Made by a program: the position numbers and the translations under genes
Notes under the pieces: generated by a model
Databases searched by the model: none
The model's input: the letters and a program-made list of their open reading frames with translations, nothing else
Told to the model about the DNA's origin: nothing
From: Candidatus Lernaella stagnicola
Lineage (GTDB): Bacteria; Lernaellota; Lernaellaia; Lernaellales; Lernaellaceae
Direction: 5' to 3'
NCBI GenBank assembly: GCA_030765525.1
Contig: JAVCCK010000007.1
Span: forward strand, 62,001-126,000
DNA length: 64,000 nucleotides
In this document: one piece after another, positions 19,116 through 27,644 of the stretch
How the letters are laid out: every line of letters starts with the position of its first letter
How positions within the stretch are numbered: position 1 is the stretch's first letter

Positions 19116-20666
19116 ATGAATCACTCCAGTCGATGGTTTTGGGCGTTGGCCGCAATTATTTTGTTAACCGCGGTCACCTTCCGTTTTGCTCAATTAGGCT
19201 TGAAACCAGCGCATCACGACGAGTGCGTCAACTACGCATTTACCAAAAAACTGGTCGAAAAAAGCGTCTATCACTACAATCCGACCGCGTATCATGGCCC
19301 CTTTTTGTACTTCGCGGGCTTACCGGCGGCGTTGATCGGCGGATATTCCAAGACCGCGTTGCGCTTTACGCCGGCGCTCTTCGGCGTATTAACCGTCCTA
19401 CTGCTCCTGCTAATGCGCCCGATTCTCGGCGAAATTGGGGCGCTTTTTGCGGCGGCCGCGCTGGCGATTAACCCGGCCTCGGTATATTTCGACCGAACGT
19501 TTATTCACGAGGTCTACTTCGCTTTTGCGACCGTTGCGATGCTTTGGGCCTTTTTTCGTGCTTCGCGGCGCGGCGGACCGTGGTTGATCGTCGCGTTTTA
19601 TGTCGCGTGGGTGGTCGGTTTTGCCAACAAAGAGACCACGGCGTTCAACGTCCTGGTCATGGCGCCGGCCATCGTGACCGCGTGGCTGGCTTCGACCTAT
19701 GGCGGCACGAAAGAACCGCTGGCCGTGGGGCGGTTGTTCGGAAGCGAGAGTTTTCATCCGGTGATTTGGGGCGTAGGCATCGCCGTTTCCCTTTGGGTGC
19801 TGTTGTTCACGAGCTTTTTGTCCCATCCGCAGGGGGCGGTGGACTTCTTCCGGGCCTATATGCCTTGGTTCGAAACGGGCGTAAAAAAGGCTACTCACGT
19901 CAAAGTGTGGTACTATTTCGGCGAGTTACTGGTGACGTACTATTGGCCGGCGCTGCCTTTGGCCGCTTGGGCGCTGGTGCGAGGCGTTTGGAAGCGGAAG
20001 CCGACGACGTTGGTGCTGGCGATTGTGGCGGTGGGACTCCTTGGACTGTACAGCGCGATTCCGTACAAGACTCCGTGGTGCGTGTTGACCATAGGCATCG
20101 CGGTGATTTTGCTGGCGGCCGACGGGCTGAACGATTTGTGGCGCCTGCTGCCGCGAAACTGGCTGCGGGCTGTCTTGGCCGGTGCGGCGTTGGCGGCGCT
20201 GGTCGTGCAGGGAGCGTATTCGTACAAAGTGAATTTTCACGAGTATGACTACAACCACAACGATCAAAGCCGACCGCGGCAGCACGAGATCGTTTACGTC
20301 CAAACCGTGCGGGAGTACGAGGACTTGATCGACGATCTCGACCGAATCGCCGCTGCGGATGGGCGTGGGAAAAAACTGCCGATCCATTTATCGGCGGGTT
20401 CCAAGAACCCGGGGCGACTGTACCTGCACGATTACCGCAAGGTGAAAGTGGGGCGCAACCCGAACAAAAAGCCGGTCAATAGCGCGGTCGTGATTGTGCG
20501 GAATAAGGAAAAAAAGAAATACGCCGAGCAATACAAAGCCGAATACCACGAATTCGGCACCTATCCGGTTTTTCCCGGATGGCACGTTAATCTCATGGTG
20601 AGGGAAGATCTGTGGCAAAAAACACAAGCAGCCGGAATCGAGAGTCAGGCGAGCCCGTCCTCCTAA
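19116..20666 (+). CDS. Agl23-like (TIGR03663-type) polytopic glycosyltransferase-family protein
   Basis: A 516-residue membrane protein of the PMT/ArnT-like GT-C superfamily. The first periplasmic loop contains KPAHHDECVNYAFTKKLVE, where the acidic pair is the usual catalytic/metal site. It is followed by the segment YHYNPTAYHGPFLYF typical of the Agl23 subgroup. About ten hydrophobic helices precede a hydrophilic C-terminal domain. I start at the ATG 19116 immediately before the first helix rather than at 18987. Substrates are unknown, but the family uses lipid-linked sugars. Confidence 0.8.
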   Translation: MNHSSRWFWALAAIILLTAVTFRFAQLGLKPAHHDECVNYAFTKKLVEKSVYHYNPTAYHGPFLYFAGLPAALIGGYSKTALRFTPALFGVLTVLLLLLMRPILGEIGALFAAAALAINPASVYFDRTFIHEVYFAFATVAMLWAFFRASRRGGPWLIVAFYVAWVVGFANKETTAFNVLVMAPAIVTAWLASTYGGTKEPLAVGRLFGSESFHPVIWGVGIAVSLWVLLFTSFLSHPQGAVDFFRAYMPWFETGVKKATHVKVWYYFGELLVTYYWPALPLAAWALVRGVWKRKPTTLVLAIVAVGLLGLYSAIPYKTPWCVLTIGIAVILLAADGLNDLWRLLPRNWLRAVLAGAALAALVVQGAYSYKVNFHEYDYNHNDQSRPRQHEIVYVQTVREYEDLIDDLDRIAAADGRGKKLPIHLSAGSKNPGRLYLHDYRKVKVGRNPNKKPVNSAVVIVRNKEKKKYAEQYKAEYHEFGTYPVFPGWHVNLMVREDLWQKTQAAGIESQASPSS

Positions 20667-23260
20667 CCTTGCCCAACGGCCTACGGGTCGTTGTGCAGGA
20701 AGTGCGCTTTGCGCCGGTCGTGTCGATGGCCGTATGGGTGGGCGTGGGAAGCGCCGACGAGAAGCTGCGGGAAGCCGGCTTGGCGCACCTGCACGAACAT
20801 ATGATTTTCAAGGGCACGAAAAGGAGAGGCGTGGGCGAGATCGCCGCCGAGATCGAAGGCTCCGGCGGGGAAATCAACGCGTTCACTTCCTACGACCAAA
20901 CCTGCTATTACCTCACGTTGGGCCGAGACGAACTCAAGGTCGGCTTGGATATTCTCGCCGATGCCATGTCGTCGGCCGCCTTCGACAGCAAGGAACTCAA
21001 AAAAGAAATACAGGTCGTCTTGGAGGAAATGAAGCTCTATCGCGACCTACCCAATTTCCTGGTCTCGGAAGCGTGTTGGGCCAAAGCATTCGAAGCGCAT
21101 CCCTACGGGAGACCGATTCTGGGATTGCCCAGCGTCTTGAAGAAAACCAACCGGCGCGCCGTGCTGCGCTTTTATTCCAAGTATTACCGCCCCGATAATA
21201 TGGTGCTGACTGTGGCCGGCGACCTGGATACCGACGCCACGTTGAAGCTCATCAAACGACTCTTTTCATCCATGGATGCGGCTCCGGTCCGTAGGCTTGA
21301 GCGAGCAGTCGAACCTGCACAAACGAAATTCCGTGGCCAGGTGATTCAAGATCCCATCCGCACCGCGCATCTGTATCTGGCGTGGCACGGAGCCAAATGG
21401 GACGAACCGCTGGCGGCGGAACTAGACTTGCTCTCGATTATTCTGGGCCACGGGTACAGTTCGAGGCTGGAACACCGGGTCAAAGCGATCAAGGGGCTCG
21501 TGCACGAGGTATCCGCCCACGTGTTTGCCCCGCGCGACCCCGGCGTGTTCGGCGTCGACGCCGTGACCAGTCCGGACCTGCTGCGCCAAGCGTATTCCGC
21601 CATCCTGACCGAAGTGTACCGACTGCGTTCCGAACTGGTCCGCGAAGATGAATTCGACCGCGCGCGCCGCAGTATCGAAGCCTCGTTCATCGGACGCCGC
21701 GAGACCGCCGGCGGCATCTGCCAGGCGCTCGGGTATTCGGTCATCATGACCGAAGATATTCACCTGGTGCGTGAGTATTTGCAGCGCGTCATGTCCGCTA
21801 ACCGCGAAAAACTGCGCGACGCGGCGCAAAAGGTATTGAGCCACCATAATCTGACGGCGACGGCTCTTATTCCCAAGAATTACAGTCTCCACCCGCGCGA
21901 ACTGGACGCCATGTCGCAAAAGATGGCCCAACTCGTCGACGGGGAAAAAAGGGGAACCGCCAAGCCGCGGCCGCCCGCTCCCTCGCCGGCGCTCGTTGGC
22001 GAAAAAGGCCGGCGCGGACGGCTGAAAAAAACCGTGCTCGCCAACGGCGTGACCCTGCTCGTGCAGGAAACAGCCCACGCGCCGATCGTCGCCATGCGCA
22101 CGCTGATGCTCGGGGGCGCGCGTTACGAGCCGCGAAACGAACACGGCCTGTCCAATTTGACGGCCAACATGCTGGCTCGGGGAACGAAGGAGAAGAGCGC
22201 CATTTCGTTCGCGAAAATCGTCGAAGGTATGGCGGGCGCCGTGCACGGTGTGGCCGGGTACAATTCCATCGGCGTGGCCGCCGAGTTCTTATCTCGTGAT
22301 TTCGACATCGGTTTGGGCCTGGTTGCCGAAGCCATGTTGCAGCCGGCCTTTCGACCGACCGAGCTCAAACGCGCCAAGGAGGAGCTCATCGGGCACGTGC
22401 GTGAGCGGCTCGATTCGCCCTCTCAAGTCGTGCGCGATCTCTTCCTGGAACATCTTTACCCGAGCCATCCTTACGGACGGAACCTGCTGGGAACCGAAGA
22501 CAGTCTCGTATCGCTCGACAACGAAAACCTCGCCAAGTATTGGCGGCGTTTACTCAGCCCCGCGAATTTGATCATTTCCATTGCCGGCGACGTGCGTTTC
22601 GAGGAAGTGTTGGAACAGGCGCAGGAGAATTTCGGCAAAATGCGGAAAAAAATATTTCGCGAGGCGAAGATCGCCGCCCCGACGCCTCCCCAAGGCGTGC
22701 TTACCGCGGATCGCACGATGAACAAGGAACAAGTGCATCTGCTTGTCGGTTTCCTGGGGTGCCGCATCGGCCAATCCGACGAATACGCTTTGCAGGTGCT
22801 CAATGCCGCGTTGTCGGGCCAGGGCGGCCGGCTGTTCATGGAATTGCGCGACCGCAAGCATCTGGCCTACAGCGTTTTCAGCTTTCACCGCGAGGGCATC
22901 GAGCGCGGTTCATTCGGAGTCTACATCGGTACCGGTCCGCAAACCGCCGAGACCGCCCAGGACGCGTTGTTGGAGCAACTCGAGCGGGTCGTTGCCAAGC
23001 CGCCGAAGGGGAAAGAATTCGAGCGCGCCAAACGCATGCTGATCGGCAGTCTGCAACTCGATCTGCAAACCGCGGGATCGATCGCGCTGACCATGGGCTT
23101 GAACGAATTGCTCGGCCTGGGGTATCGCGCGCATCAGCGGCAAGCGGAGAAAATTCGCAAGGTGACTTCGGAGCAAGTGGCGAAGGCCGCCCGCAAGTAC
23201 ATCGACCTGCAACGAATGGTGATTGCCCGCGTCGGACCGCTGCCCTCAGCGGAGAAATAG
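20612..23260 (+). CDS. Tandem-domain M16 zinc metallopeptidase
   Basis: An 882-residue protein with two M16 halves. The first has the inverted zinc motif HLHEH (residues about 58-62) in AHLHEHMIFKGT, with the downstream Glu in LEEMKLYRD. The second half (from about residue 465) keeps the fold but has NEHGLSNLTANMLARGT in place of the zinc motif, so it is the usual non-catalytic partner half. The start is a GTG preceded by GAGGGAAG at proper spacing. It lies 55 bases inside the end of the upstream gene. No signal peptide is seen, so it is probably cytoplasmic. Confidence 0.92.
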   Translation: MAKNTSSRNRESGEPVLLTLPNGLRVVVQEVRFAPVVSMAVWVGVGSADEKLREAGLAHLHEHMIFKGTKRRGVGEIAAEIEGSGGEINAFTSYDQTCYYLTLGRDELKVGLDILADAMSSAAFDSKELKKEIQVVLEEMKLYRDLPNFLVSEACWAKAFEAHPYGRPILGLPSVLKKTNRRAVLRFYSKYYRPDNMVLTVAGDLDTDATLKLIKRLFSSMDAAPVRRLERAVEPAQTKFRGQVIQDPIRTAHLYLAWHGAKWDEPLAAELDLLSIILGHGYSSRLEHRVKAIKGLVHEVSAHVFAPRDPGVFGVDAVTSPDLLRQAYSAILTEVYRLRSELVREDEFDRARRSIEASFIGRRETAGGICQALGYSVIMTEDIHLVREYLQRVMSANREKLRDAAQKVLSHHNLTATALIPKNYSLHPRELDAMSQKMAQLVDGEKRGTAKPRPPAPSPALVGEKGRRGRLKKTVLANGVTLLVQETAHAPIVAMRTLMLGGARYEPRNEHGLSNLTANMLARGTKEKSAISFAKIVEGMAGAVHGVAGYNSIGVAAEFLSRDFDIGLGLVAEAMLQPAFRPTELKRAKEELIGHVRERLDSPSQVVRDLFLEHLYPSHPYGRNLLGTEDSLVSLDNENLAKYWRRLLSPANLIISIAGDVRFEEVLEQAQENFGKMRKKIFREAKIAAPTPPQGVLTADRTMNKEQVHLLVGFLGCRIGQSDEYALQVLNAALSGQGGRLFMELRDRKHLAYSVFSFHREGIERGSFGVYIGTGPQTAETAQDALLEQLERVVAKPPKGKEFERAKRMLIGSLQLDLQTAGSIALTMGLNELLGLGYRAHQRQAEKIRKVTSEQVAKAARKYIDLQRMVIARVGPLPSAEK

Positions 23261-23264
23261 GCGA

Positions 23265-24068
23265 TTACTCGTCGGTTTCCTGCTGCTTCGCCAAACCGGC
23301 TTCCATTTCCGTCATCGCCTGCCGAACTGTGGCCTCGGCCGCGTTTTGCGTCGGCGCATACGCGGAGAGCGTCACGCTGATCCCTTCCACGTCGCCGAAA
23401 TACGTCGGATTCGACTTGATGTGCAAGCCCTGATGCTTGGCCGACAAGGCTTCGATGATGGGGCTGAGTACCGACTCGTCGTGTTGTTCGGTCGCCAGCG
23501 TGAGTTCCGCGAACCCGGAATCGCCGAAGGTGCGCGCCAACTTCAAACCGAGGGCGAGGTCGAACATGGTGTACAGTTCGCTCGGCACGCCGGGCAGGGC
23601 GACGATTTCCATGCCGTTATCGGTGACGGCAATGCCGGGCGCGACGCCGACCGGGTTATCGATCCACTCGGCACCTTGCGGCAGCATGGCCATTTTCTCG
23701 CGCTCCGGCGTTAAATCACCGCGTTCCACCATGCCGTTGCGATGCAGTTCGAGGTATTTATCCTCAATGAAATCGCGGGCGCTCTGATGCAGAACGAGAG
23801 GCACGTTCAACGCTTGGGCGATACCGGCTGCCGTGACGTCGTCGTAAGTCGGACCGAGGCCGCCGGTTGTGATAACCAGATCGGCGCCGTGTTCGCGGGC
23901 CTCGTGAAGCCGCGCCGCGATCTCGTGTTGATCGTCGTCGATAACCGAAATCTGCGCGATGCGGCCGCCCATGGAAGAAATCTGCCTGGCAATCCAGTTG
24001 CCGTCAGCCTCTAACGTGCGGCCGGTTAAAATCTCACGACCAATCACCAGGATTTCGATACGTACCAT
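23265..24068 (-). CDS. CinA-like molybdopterin-binding-domain protein
   Basis: A 267-residue protein with the MoCF/CinA N-terminal domain: EILVIGREILTGRTLEADGNW at the start, then ADLVITTGGLGPTYDDVTA. CinA-type proteins with this domain hydrolyse ADP-ribose and may act in NAD recycling. The C-terminal PncC-type nicotinamide-mononucleotide deamidase domain is absent, so this is the short form. It converges on the M16 gene with 4 bases between stops. Confidence 0.87.
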   Translation of the reverse strand: MVRIEILVIGREILTGRTLEADGNWIARQISSMGGRIAQISVIDDDQHEIAARLHEAREHGADLVITTGGLGPTYDDVTAAGIAQALNVPLVLHQSARDFIEDKYLELHRNGMVERGDLTPEREKMAMLPQGAEWIDNPVGVAPGIAVTDNGMEIVALPGVPSELYTMFDLALGLKLARTFGDSGFAELTLATEQHDESVLSPIIEALSAKHQGLHIKSNPTYFGDVEGISVTLSAYAPTQNAAEATVRQAMTEMEAGLAKQQETDE

Positions 24069-24156
24069 AGCGAACCCTTTCTTGTGTCACCAAGAGCGAA
24101 TGGTTTATCTTAGCTTAGCCCGGTGACGCGCCGGGGGCAACGCATAAGGACCGGGA

Positions 24157-25029
24157 ATGATTGATCTGCACCTGCATACCGACGCCAGCGCTGACGCCCA
24201 GCACACGCCCGCTGAACTATTCGCGATGGCCGCCGAATTGGGCTTGCGATGTATCGCCTTCGCCGACCACAACACCCTCGCGGCGCTTCCGGAAGGACGG
24301 CGGCTGAGTCGCGAAACCGGCATTGAGTTCGTGTCCGCTGTGGAGTTGAACACCGAACTGGACGGTCTCGAACTCCACTTGCTCGGGTACGGGGTCGACG
24401 CGGAACGTCCCGACGTTCGCGCCTGGTTCGACGAGATCACCGCCCTGTTTCACGAGCAGGCCGCGCGTCGAGTGGCCAAGTTCGTCGAGCTGGGGCTGGA
24501 GCTGACGCTGGATGAAGTGCTTGCCGAATCCAGTGGACGCCTGCCGACCGGGTCGACCTTTTTCAACGTGCTCGTGCGGCACGCGGCCAACCTCGCGCAT
24601 CCCCTCGTGCAGCCCTATTTGAATGTGGCGGCGGACGAAAACGCTTACATTCGCTTCTATTTTGAGGTCATGGCCAAAGGCGGACCGGCGGACGTGGCTG
24701 CGGCCAACTTGCCGACCCGTGAGGCGATCGCCCGATTGCGCGAGGTCGGGGCGGTTCCCGTCGTGGCGCATCCGAATCGAATTCCGTTGGAGGCGCTGGA
24801 AAAAATGATTGCTGCGGGACTTGTCGGCATCGAGGCGATTTGCTCGTATCACGACGCCGAACGAACCGCGTACTGGTTGAATGCGGCGCGGCGCTTCGGT
24901 TTGCTACATACCGCCGGCAGCGATTTTCACGGCATGGAGACCAAACCGCACGTGCGCATGGGCGCGATGACCGGCAACGACTACGTGCTCGTGGAGCGGC
25001 TGCGCGAGGCGATCGCCGCGTTGAAGTGA
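24157..25029 (+). CDS. PHP-domain phosphoesterase
   Basis: A 290-residue PHP-domain protein. Metal-binding motifs are visible at DLHLHTDASAD (residues 3-13), FADHNT, VSAVELNT, VVAHPNRIPL and AGSDFHG. Overall layout matches the YciV/RNase AM-like 3',5'-nucleoside bisphosphate phosphatase group, which acts on pAp or short RNA ends. The substrate is inferred from the family only. The ATG is preceded by AAGGACCGGGA. It begins divergently from the CinA-like gene and is followed after about 90 bases by the DUF362 gene. Confidence 0.87.
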   Translation: MIDLHLHTDASADAQHTPAELFAMAAELGLRCIAFADHNTLAALPEGRRLSRETGIEFVSAVELNTELDGLELHLLGYGVDAERPDVRAWFDEITALFHEQAARRVAKFVELGLELTLDEVLAESSGRLPTGSTFFNVLVRHAANLAHPLVQPYLNVAADENAYIRFYFEVMAKGGPADVAAANLPTREAIARLREVGAVPVVAHPNRIPLEALEKMIAAGLVGIEAICSYHDAERTAYWLNAARRFGLLHTAGSDFHGMETKPHVRMGAMTGNDYVLVERLREAIAALK

Positions 25030-25122
25030 GTTTGTTGCGAGGTCGTCGCAATCGCCGACCGCTGTTGAAAGACGCCGCTCGTTTCGGCGATGATGACCCA
25101 ACGAGCAAAGAAGGAGCAACAA

Positions 25123-26019
25123 ATGGATTTCACGCGTCGACAAGTATTACAGGCGATGGCCGTGGCGGCGGCCGGGGCCGTGTTGCCGACTCAGGCCCGG
25201 GCCGGGGCGCCGATCGTGGCATACAAAGGCAAACAATTGGAGACAGTCAAGAAAGTCGTCGAATCGCTGGGCGGTATGGGACGCTTTGTGAGCAAGGGCG
25301 ACAAAGTCGTTATCAAACCGAATATGGGTTTCGCGGTGCCGCCATTGCGCGCTGCCACAGCCGACCCCAATGTCGTGCGCGTGCTGGCGATCATGGCGTT
25401 GGAAGCCGGCGCGAAGTCGGTGCAGGTGCTCGACAACCCCGTGCATCCCGCCATCGCGTGCGCGGCGCGCAACGGGTACGAAGAAGTGCTGGGTAAACTC
25501 GACGACGTACACGTCAAATTGCTCAAAGACGCGCGCTATTTCGCCGAGGTGGTGATTCCGCGCGGCAAGCAATTGAAAAAAGCCCAAGTGATGCGCCCGA
25601 TTCTCGAGTGCGACTGTCTGATCAACGTGCCCGTCGCGAAAAGCCACGGCGGAGCCTTGGTGTCCTTCAGCTTGAAAAACTGGATGGGCGCCGTCAAAAA
25701 TCGCCGCACCTGGCACGCCGATATGGACCTGCACCAGGCGATCGCCGACTTCGCCACGTATATCCAACCGAAGCTGATTATTCTTGATGCCACGCGCGCG
25801 CTGACCACCGGCGGCCCCGGCGGCCCCGGCGAGATCAAGGAATTGTTCACCATCATCGGCGGTACCGATCACGTCGCCATCGACAGCGTCGCAGTGCAAC
25901 TTGCCAAGTGGAACGGACGCGCGCTCAAACCACAGGATGTGCCGCACATTCGACTCGCGGCCGAGGCCGGGGTGGGCACGATTCCCACGGCCTGGATCCC
26001 GATTCTGACGGTGGCGTGA
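25123..26019 (+). CDS. Tat-exported DUF362-family protein
   Basis: A 298-residue protein with a twin-arginine signal peptide (TRRQVLQAMAVAAAGAV, cleavage near AGA). The mature part matches DUF362: KVVIKPNMGFAVPP near the start and CDCLINVPVAKSHGGALVSFSLKNWMG in the middle. I use the ATG at 25123, which has AAGGAG 8 bases upstream and places the twin arginines at residues 5-6; the longer reading lacks both. The family function is unknown but is often linked to Fe-S redox proteins. Its stop codon overlaps the start of the polyferredoxin gene, so the two are tightly coupled. Confidence 0.88.
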   Translation: MDFTRRQVLQAMAVAAAGAVLPTQARAGAPIVAYKGKQLETVKKVVESLGGMGRFVSKGDKVVIKPNMGFAVPPLRAATADPNVVRVLAIMALEAGAKSVQVLDNPVHPAIACAARNGYEEVLGKLDDVHVKLLKDARYFAEVVIPRGKQLKKAQVMRPILECDCLINVPVAKSHGGALVSFSLKNWMGAVKNRRTWHADMDLHQAIADFATYIQPKLIILDATRALTTGGPGGPGEIKELFTIIGGTDHVAIDSVAVQLAKWNGRALKPQDVPHIRLAAEAGVGTIPTAWIPILTVA

Positions 26020-27593
26020 TGAGCGTGCGCCGCGGTTTTCAGCTTTTCTTCCTGCTGGTCTTCTTCGTTCTGATCGGCTTGACGACGTACCCGCTGAAAA
26101 CACCGGTGCCCGTTGAATTGTTCTTACGGATGGACCCGCTGCTGCTTATCGGCGCCTCGCTCGCGGCCCGTACCGCCGTGGCGGGGTTGGGTGCGGCGTT
26201 CGTCATTCTGGCGGCGACGGCGCTGCTCGGGCGGTTCTTCTGTGGTTGGATTTGCCCGCTGGGAACGACCATCGAACTCGCCGACGACCTGCTTCAGCGC
26301 AAAGGGAAGCGGCGCTATCGCAACCACGAACGAGTCGGCCGGTGGTTCAAGTACGTTCACCTGCTGATCGTGATGACCGCGGCGGCCGCCGGCTACGGGC
26401 TGGCTTTCCTCTTTGACCCCATCGCCCTGTTTACGCGGATCAGCGCGTATCTTCTGCACCCGGCAACGGCGTTTGTCGGTAATGCGGGGCTCGACGCCAT
26501 GCGGCCGTTGGCCGGTAAAGCGGATTGGCTGACTCTGTACTATCTCGACCTGCACCAGCCGCTGCTGTCTTCGGGGGCGATCGTCGCCGCGATCATGCTT
26601 GTGGGTATCCTGTGGCTCAACCGCGTGCAACGGCGCTTTTGGTGCCGCAGCGTCTGCCCGCTCGGCGCGTTGCTGGGGCTGGCGGCGCGGCTGACTCCCT
26701 TTCCGCGGCACGTCGGCGCGGCGTGCGACCACGACGGTAAATGTCGGCGCGTTTGCGAAACCGGAGCCATCGGCGAAAACGAGTTCGAATACGACCCCGC
26801 CGAATGCATCAACTGCAATCGCTGCGTGACCGATTGTCACCTGCACGTCGTTCGTTTCGGCCCGGGTTCGCCTTTGCTTCGCCTGGGGCGGCCGCTGGAT
26901 TTGACACGGCGGCGGCTGCTGGCCGGTTTGGCCGGCGGCGCTTTCGGCGCGCTGCTGTTTCACGGCAGCCCGGCGCGGGCCGTACAAAGCGACACCTTGC
27001 TGCGCCCGCCCGGCGCACTACCGGAAGACGAGTTTCGCAAACGCTGCATCCGATGCGGGCAGTGCGTGAAAGCTTGTCCGACCAATACGCTGCAGCCGGA
27101 TTGGTTCGAAAGCGGCCTGGAGGGGCTATGGTCGCCGCTGCACCGGATGCGCGTCGGACCGTGCGACCAAGGGTGCAACGTCTGCGGATCGGTGTGCCCC
27201 ACCGGCGCGATCCGCCCGCTGGACCTCTATGAAAAACGATATGCGAAAATCGGCACGGCGGTGATCGATCAGCAGCGCTGCGTCGTATGGGCGGGGGAAC
27301 GATTCTGCCTGGTGTGCGACGAGGCATGCCCGTACAACGCGATATTTTTCGTGCAAGATGAACAGGGTAAGCGACGCCCGTACGTCGACCGCACGCGGTG
27401 CAACGGTTGCGGGCAGTGCGAGACGGTCTGCCCGGTGGCCGGCGCGGGCGCGATCGTCATCCGACCCGACAACGAAATTCGTCTCGCCGAGGGAAGCTAC
27501 GTCGCCGAGGCCGAGCGGCGCGGCTACAAGTTCGAGAAGGGCGTCGCCGAGGATGAATTCAAGGGCGAGGGCGGGTATCCGGAAGCCCAATAG
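26019..27593 (+). CDS. NapH-NapG-like membrane polyferredoxin fusion
   Basis: A 524-residue protein. The N-terminal half has four hydrophobic helices with FCGWICPLGT and FWCRSVCPLGA loops, then CDHDGKCRRVC and CINCNRCVTDC clusters, as in NapH. At about residues 296-320 comes TRRRLLAGLAGGAFGALLF, a twin-arginine signal-like segment. It is followed by NapG-like clusters: CIRCGQCVKACP, CDQGCNVCGSVCP, CLVCDEACP and CNGCGQCETVCP. The two are normally separate genes; here they form one chain. It probably passes electrons across the inner membrane to a periplasmic acceptor, possibly linked to the coupled DUF362 protein. The ATG overlaps the upstream stop by one base. Confidence 0.88.
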   Translation: MSVRRGFQLFFLLVFFVLIGLTTYPLKTPVPVELFLRMDPLLLIGASLAARTAVAGLGAAFVILAATALLGRFFCGWICPLGTTIELADDLLQRKGKRRYRNHERVGRWFKYVHLLIVMTAAAAGYGLAFLFDPIALFTRISAYLLHPATAFVGNAGLDAMRPLAGKADWLTLYYLDLHQPLLSSGAIVAAIMLVGILWLNRVQRRFWCRSVCPLGALLGLAARLTPFPRHVGAACDHDGKCRRVCETGAIGENEFEYDPAECINCNRCVTDCHLHVVRFGPGSPLLRLGRPLDLTRRRLLAGLAGGAFGALLFHGSPARAVQSDTLLRPPGALPEDEFRKRCIRCGQCVKACPTNTLQPDWFESGLEGLWSPLHRMRVGPCDQGCNVCGSVCPTGAIRPLDLYEKRYAKIGTAVIDQQRCVVWAGERFCLVCDEACPYNAIFFVQDEQGKRRPYVDRTRCNGCGQCETVCPVAGAGAIVIRPDNEIRLAEGSYVAEAERRGYKFEKGVAEDEFKGEGGYPEAQ

Positions 27594-27644
27594 ACCGGGC
27601 TTGGCCCCGGGGCCGAATTTCCTCAAAATGTCACCGATCCAAAT

